Assembly: GCA_032251045.1 (NCBI GenBank)
Contig: JAVVEW010000001.1
Coordinates: 1-64,000 of the forward strand
Direction of reading: 5' to 3'
Length of the DNA stretch: 64,000 nucleotides
DNA from: JAVVEW01 sp032251045
Lineage (GTDB): Bacteria > Pseudomonadota > Gammaproteobacteria > Methylococcales > Methylomonadaceae
In this document: positions 57,101 through 64,000 of the stretch, piece by piece
Layout of the letters: every line of letters begins with the position of its first letter
Position numbering within the stretch: the stretch's first letter is position 1
Notes under the pieces: model-generated
What the model was told of the DNA's origin: nothing
Databases searched by the model: none
The model's input: only the letters and a program-made list of their open reading frames with translations
Made by a program: the position numbers and the translations under genes

Positions 57101-59421
57101 CCCAATTAACCGCACAACAACTGACCCTGAACCTTTCCGACGCGCAGTTAACCAAGGCCAGTGCCAAGGCCGTAGTGGGAGATTTTGCCGCACAACGTAC
57201 CTTGAGCGCACTGGATTTTGGTCTTGCCATGATGCGGCCGGGCTACCATATTTATGTCACTCAGCAACCGGGTTTTGATGCGCTTTTGCGGGTGCGGGAG
57301 GCCGTGGCTCGCAAAGCCGCCACCCTGACGGTTGACGTGGTTTATGCCTATGGTATCAACTGTGCCGAACCCCGAAGGCCCGTGTTGCTCAGCTTGCCGC
57401 CGGCCCGGCAAGCCGATATCGAGGCCGATTTTGATGCCTTGCTGGACAACATTGTCGCAACGTTCCCCGCCGTCTTTGACAGCACGCCGTATCAACGTCA
57501 AAAAGCCGCGTTGCAACAAAACTTCGATAGCCATTATCAGGCGGTGTTAAGTCGTGTGGCCGAGCAGGCGGTCAGTCTGGGCGTGGTGATGCGTGAAGAA
57601 CAAGGCAATATTCAATTTTCACCCAGTGCCAAAGAGCCATTGAGTGCCGATCAGATCAGTCAATTCCAACGTCACGCCGAACAACTGGAACACAGCCTGC
57701 ATGAGGCATTATTGGATTTACCCAGTTGGCGCCGACAGCTCGAGCAGCGTTTTCGCTTACTGGATAAAACCACGGTTGAATCGGCGTTACGGCCATTGTT
57801 TGCGCCGGTGCATGACAAATATGCCGAGGCGGCTGACTTGCAACGCTATCTTAAGGCGATGGAGCGAGATTTGCGCACGCATTTACCCGCCTTTTTGGCC
57901 GAAGGGCAAGAGCAGGAAGGCATTAAACCGGTAGAGTTGAAAAAGTTTCTCAGTTACCGCTACGGCCTGAATTTTCTGACCGAATCGGGCGTGCATGGCT
58001 GTGCGCCGGTGGTGTATCTGGGAAACCCTACTTTTCCTTCACTGTTAGGCTACATTGAAACGGTTCATGAACAAGACCCGGGTCAGACCCATCATGGCCT
58101 GATCAGACCGGGTGCCTTGCAACGCGCCAATGGCGGTTATTTGCTGATGCCGGCAGCGCAATTGTTGGTGCAGCCAGGGTTGTTTCAACATCTGAAGCAT
58201 GTGTTGGATGAAGGTTGTCTGGATTTAGATGGCCTGACCCCCGAACCTGGTGCCCAGGCGCAGACTTTGCACCCCGAGGCCTTACCGGTACAGGTCAAAA
58301 TCATTTTGCTGGGGGACCGGGAAATCTATTATTTATGGCAGGAGCTGGATGAGGAATTTACTCAACATTTTCGAGTGTTGGCGGATTTTGATGACACCTT
58401 GCCCATCAATGCCGACACATTAGCGCAATTTGCCGGATTGTTGCAGACACATGCTCAGACATGCCTGGGTAAACCCTTGACCCAATCCGGTCTGGCGCGC
58501 CTGGTGGTGTTTAGTTGTCGTCTGGCGGAAGCGCAAAACCGCCTGTCTTGTCAGGTGGATGAATGCCGGCATGTGCTCGATGAGGCCATGTTGTTTGCCG
58601 GGCAAGCGCTGGATGCCGAGGCTATTGAACAAGCGTTAACGGCACGCGAGCTGCGACACGGTCGTGTCGCCGAGGAATTGGTCCGCGAGGTGTGCGAGGG
58701 CACGGTGTTGATTGCAACAGCAGGTCAGGCCATTGGCAAAATCAACGGTTTGACAGTGCTGGAAGTGGGTGGTAGCAGTTACGGCGCGCCAGCGCGTATT
58801 TCCGCCACGGTGTTTCCAGGTTCTCGCGGCATTGTCGATATCGAACGGGAAGTGGAGTTAGGGCAGGCCATACACTCTAAAGGCGTGATGATTTTGAGTG
58901 GTTATTTAGGCCATTGTTACGCCCAGAAAGTGCCGTTGGCGATTTGTGCGCATATCGCCATGGAGCAGTCCTATGGGCATGTCGATGGCGACAGTGCGGC
59001 TTTGGCCGAATTGTGTGCATTGATCTCCGCCTTGACCCAGCAGCCCATCAAGCAAGCGCTGGCGGTGACCGGCTCGATTAACCAATATGGTGAAGTGCAG
59101 GCGGTCGGTGGCGTCAATGACAAAATCGAAGGCTTTTTCAGCCTCTGTCAGGCGCGGGGGTTGACAGGCGATCAGGGGGTGTTGTTGCCGGCCGCCAATG
59201 TCAGGCATCTGCTGCTGAAAACCGAAGTCATCGACGCGGTTCGAGACGGCTTGTTTCATCTTTATCCGGTCAGCCATGTTGACCAGGCATTGGCGTTGTT
59301 GTTTGTTGAGCCTGTGGGTGCGTTGGATGCTTCGGGTAATTATCCCGAGCACAGCATTCATGGTCTGGCGGTGGCGCGACTGAAGCAAATGGCTGACTTA
59401 GCGGGTGATGCGAAAAAATAA
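57097..59421 (+). CDS. Lon-like protease with a degenerate ATPase domain (YcbZ/LonH type)
   Basis: 774 residues, overlapping cyaA by 4 bases. The C-terminal S16 protease domain has S633 (DGDSAALAEL) and K676 (GGVNDKIEGF), 43 residues apart as in E. coli Lon. The middle fits the AAA_32 class (GYLLMPAAQLL), but no Walker A motif is visible and the Walker B Asp-Glu is absent, so it probably does not hydrolyse ATP. Related to E. coli YcbZ. Coupling to cyaA is unusual; the substrate is unknown. Confidence 0.9.
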   Translation: MTQLTAQQLTLNLSDAQLTKASAKAVVGDFAAQRTLSALDFGLAMMRPGYHIYVTQQPGFDALLRVREAVARKAATLTVDVVYAYGINCAEPRRPVLLSLPPARQADIEADFDALLDNIVATFPAVFDSTPYQRQKAALQQNFDSHYQAVLSRVAEQAVSLGVVMREEQGNIQFSPSAKEPLSADQISQFQRHAEQLEHSLHEALLDLPSWRRQLEQRFRLLDKTTVESALRPLFAPVHDKYAEAADLQRYLKAMERDLRTHLPAFLAEGQEQEGIKPVELKKFLSYRYGLNFLTESGVHGCAPVVYLGNPTFPSLLGYIETVHEQDPGQTHHGLIRPGALQRANGGYLLMPAAQLLVQPGLFQHLKHVLDEGCLDLDGLTPEPGAQAQTLHPEALPVQVKIILLGDREIYYLWQELDEEFTQHFRVLADFDDTLPINADTLAQFAGLLQTHAQTCLGKPLTQSGLARLVVFSCRLAEAQNRLSCQVDECRHVLDEAMLFAGQALDAEAIEQALTARELRHGRVAEELVREVCEGTVLIATAGQAIGKINGLTVLEVGGSSYGAPARISATVFPGSRGIVDIEREVELGQAIHSKGVMILSGYLGHCYAQKVPLAICAHIAMEQSYGHVDGDSAALAELCALISALTQQPIKQALAVTGSINQYGEVQAVGGVNDKIEGFFSLCQARGLTGDQGVLLPAANVRHLLLKTEVIDAVRDGLFHLYPVSHVDQALALLFVEPVGALDASGNYPEHSIHGLAVARLKQMADLAGDAKK

Positions 59422-59423
59422 GT

Positions 59424-59816
59424 GATATCCAGAGGCAGGCCAGAAACACCTGCCAGACGTGTACGTGCTGCGGTTATGCCGCCCAAGAGAACCGGCCAAG
59501 CCAGGCGCGGTTCGAGTGTGGTTTCGCGGCAAATGCCGATAGAGTCGGCGCGATCAATATTTTAAGGGCGGGACACGACCAGTTAGCCTGTGAAGTGAAC
59601 GGTGCTGATGCGGTGCGTGATAACGAAGTATCACAGGTTATGAGTGGTTCTTGCAGGTGTCGTGAGGTGAGGCAGCACCTGGACGGCCTCTTGGTATCTG
59701 CGCGGTCGGTTCCCCTGACCCGCAACGGAACCTTTCGCCCCCAGGCCTGCCCTCAGTGGAGGCCGGGAGGCTGTGCCGCAGTTCCTTGGTGTTATCTGAA
59801 GTTTTGCCAGTCATGA
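59424..59816 (+). pseudogene. IS605-type TnpB C-terminal remnant
   Basis: About 130 codons with no start. The zinc ribbon region reads NTCQTC then CCGYAAQENRPSQARFEC (shown in parts), followed by GFAANADRVGAINILRAGH and DQLACEVNGA: the end of TnpB, including the last part of the RuvC motif region (the N-A-D-x-x-x-A-I-N segment). The N-terminal two thirds with the first catalytic Asp and Glu are absent. It starts within 3 bases of the stop of the protease gene. It is a different lineage from the relic at 44756. Confidence 0.82.
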
Positions 59817-59843
59817 CGGAGGACAGTGGCGAGCCGCGCCTGC

Positions 59844-60392
59844 TCAGAACAAGCCCAGTTGTACTTTGGCAACTTCTGACATCATGTGCTGTGACCAGGG
59901 TGGGTCGAGTACGACATCGACAAAAACATCGTCAACGCCGGGTAAGGCGCGGATGGCTTGTTCAACGTCGCCTTGTAGTACCGGGCCCATGCCGCAACCG
60001 GGCGCGGTCAAGGTCATCTGAATGTCAACCCGGTTATGACCCGGCTGCTTGGCGGTTACCTGGCATTGATAGACCAGCCCTAAATCGACAATGTTGACTG
60101 GAATCTCCGGGTCATACACCGTGCGCATGACTTCCCAGCAATTTTTTTCCACCGACTCGGGGTCGGCGTCTTCGACCAGGGTTTCAAGATGGGTGGCTTC
60201 TTTACCCAGAGCATCGGCGTCAGCACTGGCAATGCGCACCATGTGACCATGTTCGGTCACGACGGTGTAGTTATTGCCTAGGGCTTGATGCACGGTCACT
60301 GCGGTACCTTTAGGCAGAGTGCCGTTGTTGCCATCGGGTACGGTGATGATGTTGACGTCGCGGCTGAGGGTTACGGTTTCACGTTCAGTCAT
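59844..60392 (-). CDS. sufT: Fe-S assembly protein SufT
   Basis: 182 residues from ATG 60392, with the frame open further. The C-terminal MIP18/DUF59 domain has VYDPEIPVNIVDLGLVYQ and LTAPGCGMGPVLQGDVEQAI; the short N-terminal domain (residues 1-75, IITVPDGNNGTLPKGTAVTV) is found in SufT. It helps mature iron-sulfur proteins. It overlaps the next upstream gene (SDR) by 8 bases, so it is the last gene of the ubiG-mupP-yciK-sufT run. Confidence 0.9.
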   Translation of the reverse strand: MTERETVTLSRDVNIITVPDGNNGTLPKGTAVTVHQALGNNYTVVTEHGHMVRIASADADALGKEATHLETLVEDADPESVEKNCWEVMRTVYDPEIPVNIVDLGLVYQCQVTAKQPGHNRVDIQMTLTAPGCGMGPVLQGDVEQAIRALPGVDDVFVDVVLDPPWSQHMMSEVAKVQLGLF

Positions 60393-61125
60393 GGGTCTGT
60401 TTCCAAGAGAAGGTTTGTGCATCGATAACCTGGCCGCGCAGATGCGCGCTGTCAGGGCCAAGTAGATACGGATAAAGAGGGGCTAACAGGGCAGCAGAGG
60501 TTCTTGCCTCAGCGGGTTCGCCAGGATAGCCGCGTCGACGCAGGGGGGAGTCTACCGCGCCGGGCAGCAGCAGGTTCAGGCGAATGCGTGGGTCGCTGTC
60601 CAGCTCGTCAGACCACATTTTTACCAAGGCTTCCAGGGCGCTGAGCGCGACACCAAAAGCGCCGGAATAAGGTTGAGGCTTGCGCGCCTGATGGTCACAG
60701 GTGAATAACACTGAAGCTGAGCCACTATTGACCAGGCATTCCAGCAGCACCCGGGTCAGTAAATAGGGGGCGTGTAGATTGGTATTGAAAGTTTGGTTCC
60801 ATTCCACTAAATCCTGACTGGCCAGCGGCGCAAACGCGGTGAACAGCGCTGCGGAATGCAGCAGGCCATCAAGCTTGCCAAAGCGCTGTGCAATGTGTTC
60901 GGCTAGTTCTTGATAGTGCTCGACTTGCGCCGAGGCCAGGTCAAAACCATGTAAAAGCGGTGTCGGCGCGGTGTATGTGAGCAGCTGGTCGTACAGTTGC
61001 TCCAGTCCTTTCAGGCGCTTGTCGAGCAGAATCAGCTGATAGCCTTGGGCGGCCAGGGCATGGGCGGCGGTTTGGCCAAGTCCACCCGCAGCGCCGGTGA
61101 TCAGGACAATGCGTGGTTCGGTCAT
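60385..61125 (-). CDS. Short-chain dehydrogenase, YciK-like
   Basis: 246 residues from ATG 61125 (MTEPRIVLITGAAGGLGQTAA); the frame is open 20 codons further up. The Rossmann motif TGAAGGLG and the LLHSAALFTAF segment are clear. The catalytic pair is Y218-like in PYSGAFGVALSALEALVK: the usual Tyr at YxxxK is replaced by the FGVALSALE stretch, so the pair is not standard. In Pseudomonas the same order ubiG-mupP-yciK is known. Overlaps sufT by 8 and mupP by 4 bases. Confidence 0.87.
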   Translation of the reverse strand: MTEPRIVLITGAAGGLGQTAAHALAAQGYQLILLDKRLKGLEQLYDQLLTYTAPTPLLHGFDLASAQVEHYQELAEHIAQRFGKLDGLLHSAALFTAFAPLASQDLVEWNQTFNTNLHAPYLLTRVLLECLVNSGSASVLFTCDHQARKPQPYSGAFGVALSALEALVKMWSDELDSDPRIRLNLLLPGAVDSPLRRRGYPGEPAEARTSAALLAPLYPYLLGPDSAHLRGQVIDAQTFSWKQTHD

Positions 61126-61778
61126 GACAGGGTGATCCATGCGCGTAATGCGGAAGGTTCTGTGATTAAACCATCGGCTCCCCATTGATTGGGGTCGTCG
61201 TCAGGCGCGATATAGCCATAACTGGCGGCCAGCGTGGTCATGCCGGCCGCCTGGCCGGCGGTGATGTCGTGGCGGGCGTCGCCAAGATACAGACATTGCG
61301 CGGGGGTGACGCCGATTTGTGCGCAGGCTGTGAGCATGGGTTCAGGGTGGGGCTTGCTGTGCGCGGTGCTGTCGCCGCTGATAATACAGGCCGCGCGTTG
61401 ATATAGGCCCAGTTCACGCATCAGCGGCAAGGTGAAGCGCTGGCGCTTGTTGGTGACTACGCCCCACATCAGACCGTGCTGTTCCAGCCAGCTCAGTAGC
61501 GCTTCGATGCCCGGGAATAAGCGGGTGTGGCGCGCAATGTGGAGTTCATAATAATCCAGCAGCAGGGTGAGCAAGGTTTGCTGTTCAGTGGCGTTAGCGT
61601 GTGGCAGGCTGGCGCGAATCATGGCCAGCGCGCCCCGGGAAATGGCGGGTTGTACCTGCGGCTGAGCGGCGACCGGCCAGCCACGTTGCCGCAAGGCATA
61701 ATCCAGGCTGGCCAGTAAGTCGGGCGCGGTATCGGCCAAAGTGCCGTCCAGGTCAAAAAGCACGCAGCGTAAGCTCAT
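61122..61778 (-). CDS. mupP: HAD phosphatase, MupP/Gph type
   Basis: 218 residues. HAD motif I is VLFDLDGTLADTAPDLL, with the two catalytic aspartates; motif II/III are WGVVTNKRQRF and SKPHPEPML; motif IV is YLGDARHDITAG. In Pseudomonas the gene between ubiG and yciK is MupP, the N-acetylmuramic acid 6-phosphate phosphatase of peptidoglycan recycling; the WGVVTNK and WGAD segments fit. Phosphoglycolate phosphatase Gph is the main alternative and sequence alone does not settle it. Confidence 0.85.
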   Translation of the reverse strand: MSLRCVLFDLDGTLADTAPDLLASLDYALRQRGWPVAAQPQVQPAISRGALAMIRASLPHANATEQQTLLTLLLDYYELHIARHTRLFPGIEALLSWLEQHGLMWGVVTNKRQRFTLPLMRELGLYQRAACIISGDSTAHSKPHPEPMLTACAQIGVTPAQCLYLGDARHDITAGQAAGMTTLAASYGYIAPDDDPNQWGADGLITEPSALRAWITLS

Positions 61779-61781
61779 GAG

Positions 61782-62483
61782 TTACAGGGGCTTTCGGAAT
61801 GCGGCCAGATAATTAACATCAAGGTCCTCGCTGAGACGGAACTGACGGGTCAGCGGGTTGTAGCTGATGCCGGCCATGCGTTCCAGTTCCAAGCCGTGGG
61901 CGCGTGCCCATTGACACAGTTGCGAGGGCTTGATGAATTGCCGGTAATCATGGGTGCCACGAGGCAGCATTTGCAGCAGATACTCGGCAGCGGCAATGGC
62001 CAGTAGAAAAGCCTTGGGATGGCGGTTGAGGGTGGAGAAGAACAGCCATGCGCCGGGTTTTGCCGCCTGGGCGCAGGCGGCGATAATGGCGTTTGGGTCA
62101 GGAACATGCTCCAGCATTTCCATGCAGGTTACGACATCAAAAGCGGCAGGTTGTTGCTCGGCGAAAGTTTCGGCGCTGATGACTTGAAAATGGGCGTTAA
62201 CGCCTGATTCAAGGCCATGCAGTTCGGCGATATCAACCAGTTCCGCACTTAAGTCAATGCCTCTGGCCTGGCTGCCGGCGGCGGCCAGGGCTTCGGTAAG
62301 AATGCCGCCGCCGCAACCGACATCCAGCGCATGAGTACCGGTCAGTGTGACATGGCGTTGAATGAAGTCCATGCGTAATGGATTGATGGCATGCAGGGTT
62401 TTCAGTTCGCCTTCAGGATCCCACCAGCGCTCCGCCTTGGCGCTGAATTTATCGATTTCGTGGCTATGTACGTTGTTGCTCAT
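61782..62483 (-). CDS. ubiG: Ubiquinone O-methyltransferase UbiG
   Basis: 233 residues from ATG 62483 (MSNNVHSHEIDKFSAKA); the frame is open 45 codons further up but the extension is not family-like. It does both O-methylations of ubiquinone synthesis. WWDPEGELKTLHAINPLR, ALDVGCGGGILTEALA (SAM motif), VVTCMEMLEHVPDP, STLNRHPKAFLLAI and GTHDYRQFIKPSQL are signatures. First gene of ubiG-mupP-yciK-sufT. No good ribosome site is seen just before this ATG. Confidence 0.96.
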   Translation of the reverse strand: MSNNVHSHEIDKFSAKAERWWDPEGELKTLHAINPLRMDFIQRHVTLTGTHALDVGCGGGILTEALAAAGSQARGIDLSAELVDIAELHGLESGVNAHFQVISAETFAEQQPAAFDVVTCMEMLEHVPDPNAIIAACAQAAKPGAWLFFSTLNRHPKAFLLAIAAAEYLLQMLPRGTHDYRQFIKPSQLCQWARAHGLELERMAGISYNPLTRQFRLSEDLDVNYLAAFRKPL

Positions 62484-62778
62484 AAGGAGGCCAATGTGGC
62501 TGGAGAAATAATGGAGTATTTTAGTAGGAAATGGCGGTGCAAGCAAAACCGGCTGATGCGCCGCTGTCTGGCTCGGGGGCTTAGGTGGGGCAAGTTTGGA
62601 GGTTAACGGTGCTGTCACAGCCGTTTCCAGTAAGCTGCGCTCAAGCCTGCATGGACGTATGCACTGCGCCTTCTGCTAAGCGCTACCGGCTGCGGCCCGC
62701 CTAACCTATGGAACAGGGTTGTGGTACTGTCACAGCCATGCTCAGTTTGAGCATTTTCACTGTGCTTTAGACATGGGT

Positions 62779-62861
62779 AGCACTTGTCGAGGAACGCGGT
62801 GAACCCATCCATGGGGGCTTGATGGCAGCATCCTAAGCTGCCAACATCCTCGACAAGTGCT
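62779..62861 (+). repeat. Family A palindromic repeat, copy 3
   Basis: Perfect 15 bp outer inverted repeat agcacttgtcgagga (62779-62793) and tcctcgacaagtgct (62847-62861), core cgcggtgaacccatcc, atgggggcttg, and inner hairpin tggcagc (62823-62829) with gctgcca (62837-62843). The most symmetrical of the three copies. It lies in the 504-base gap between ubiG and alaC (62484-62987), which otherwise holds no gene. The gap also has direct repeats of the form ggt(a/g)ctgtcacagcc near 62610 and 62724. Confidence 0.88.
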
Positions 62862-62987
62862 CCCAATATCCTTTTTGGACTCCAAATTGAGAATTGCTGG
62901 TACTGTCAACACTGATTTGACAGGGGTAATCTTAACCTTTAGATTAGTCCGATTTTGGCCCATACTCAGCATCATTGACACTCGCGC

Positions 62988-64000
62988 ATGGAACAATTTC
63001 ATCGTATCAGCCGCCTTCCACCTTATGTATTCAATATTGTCAACGAGCTGAAGGCAAAAGCGCGGGCGGCAGGCGAGGACATTATCGACTTTGGCATGGG
63101 CAATCCCGACCAGCCAACGCCCGAACACATCGTGGCCAAGTTGCTGGAATCGGCGCAACGCGAGGACACGCACCGCTATTCTGTCTCTAAAGGCATTCCA
63201 CGGCTGAGGCGGGCGATTTGTAATTGGTATCAGGAGCGTTTTCAGGTTGAACTGGACCCTGAAACCGAGGCCATTGTGACCATTGGCTCCAAGGAAGGTC
63301 TGGCGCATTTGGCGCTGGCGACCCTGGCGCCGGGTGATGTGGTGTTAGTGCCTAATCCTGCATACCCTATTCATCCTTATGGCGTGGTGATCGCCGGGGC
63401 TGACGTGCGTCATGTGCCGTTGGTGCCGGGGGTGGACTTTTTCGAGGAGTTGCGTAAGGCCATTATCGAATCCTGGCCTAAGCCGAAAATGCTGATTCTC
63501 AACTTTCCCGGCAATCCCACCACGCAATGCGTGGAGTTGGACTTCTTCGAGAACATCATCGACATCGCCCTGGAGCACAAAATCTGGGTCGTGCAGGATA
63601 TTGCTTATGCCGACATTGTGTTTGATGGCTACAGGGCGCCATCGATTTTGCAAGTACCTAGAGCTAAGGAAATCGCGGTCGAGTTTTTCTCGTTATCGAA
63701 AAGCTACAACATGCCCGGCTGGCGCGTGGGCTTTATGTGCGGCAGTCCAACCTTGGTGGCGGCCTTGGCGCGCATTAAATCCTATCTGGACTATGGTACG
63801 TTCACGCCGATTCAGATTGCTGCGATTCGAGCGTTAGAGGGGCCACAGCAATGCGTGAGCGATATTGCCGAGATGTATCGCCGGCGCCGCGATGTATTGT
63901 GCGAGGGCCTGGCGTCCATAAACTGGCCGGTGGCGAAGCCTAAGGCAACGATGTTTGTCTGGGCGCCCATTCCCGAGCCGTTTCGCGCCATGGGTTCTTT
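62988..64000 (+). CDS. alaC: Alanine aminotransferase AlaC, 5' part (runs off the window)
   Basis: 338 codons are in the window; the 3' end is outside. ATG 62988 gives [22 protein letters not shown], which lines up with the E. coli AlaC start. A class I/II pyridoxal-phosphate aminotransferase that makes alanine from pyruvate and glutamate. [50 protein letters not shown] and the cofactor-binding [16 protein letters not shown] (the lysine of SLSKS) are present. The promoter should lie in the gap to the left, close to a family A repeat. Confidence 0.96.
   Translation, partial: MEQFHRISRLPPYVFNIVNELKAKARAAGEDIIDFGMGNPDQPTPEHIVAKLLESAQREDTHRYSVSKGIPRLRRAICNWYQERFQVELDPETEAIVTIGSKEGLAHLALATLAPGDVVLVPNPAYPIHPYGVVIAGADVRHVPLVPGVDFFEELRKAIIESWPKPKMLILNFPGNPTTQCVELDFFENIIDIALEHKIWVVQDIAYADIVFDGYRAPSILQVPRAKEIAVEFFSLSKSYNMPGWRVGFMCGSPTLVAALARIKSYLDYGTFTPIQIAAIRALEGPQQCVSDIAEMYRRRRDVLCEGLASINWPVAKPKATMFVWAPIPEPFRAMGS

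Overview
The window looks like chromosomal DNA of a gammaproteobacterium, most likely a type I methanotroph (Methylococcales). The reasons are a MoxR/DUF58/MxaA/VWA gene set of the mxaRSAC type (accessory genes of methanol dehydrogenase), a run of sugar-phosphate genes that serve the ribulose monophosphate cycle (transketolase, transaldolase, class II aldolase), a hopanoid-type RND exporter next to copCD, and many typical gammaproteobacterial housekeeping genes (rnt, bamC, aat-bpt, ubiG-mupP-yciK, cyaA). The species call is inference. No rRNA, tRNA, CRISPR array or intact insertion sequence was seen.

Layout. 1-3.4 kb: end of transketolase, an unrecognised membrane protein with internal repeats, transaldolase and fructose-bisphosphate aldolase. 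3.7-9 kb: a response regulator with an HD-GYP output domain and a BvgS-like hybrid kinase with three periplasmic solute-binding modules. 9.2-11.4 kb: groES-groEL under a perfect CIRCE operator, then moeB on the other strand. 12.3-16.3 kb: mxaR, mxaS, mxaA, mxaC. 16.5-20.7 kb: RNase T, a decayed DUF87-type ATPase pseudogene and an intact HerA-like ATPase. 20.9-29.9 kb: a TVP38/flavin-disulfide-reductase fusion, yhdP, a nitrilase, bamC, cysM and a small membrane protein. 30.4-32.8 kb: trxB, aat, bpt. 33-40.4 kb: ispB, an epimerase-like protein, an HDOD protein, a metallo-beta-lactamase-fold protein, a membrane-anchored multicopper oxidase, pyrC and a FmdB zinc ribbon.

41-44.9 kb is an accessory stretch: a PilZ protein, a diguanylate cyclase cut off just before its GGDEF motif, a methyltransferase fused to the break point, and the two ends of a deleted IS605-type element. 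44.9-49.6 kb holds hpnN, copC and copD. 49.9-59.4 kb holds an aquaglyceroporin, a quinone reductase, a mercaptopyruvate sulfurtransferase, argH, class I adenylate cyclase and a Lon-like protease. A second TnpB relic follows, then sufT, a yciK-like reductase, mupP and ubiG on the minus strand, and finally alaC running off the end.

The most striking non-gene feature is the density of short dispersed repeats in the intergenic spaces. Family A is a ~70-80 bp palindrome (3 copies). Family B is a ~160 bp MITE-like element with terminal inverted repeats close to GTAACCGTTCAC and, in one copy, a perfect 8 bp direct repeat on each side (4 near-complete copies and several partial ones). Family C is a ~120 bp palindrome with the common TAGCCCG...CGGGCTA ends (3 copies). 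One C copy lies inside a B copy.
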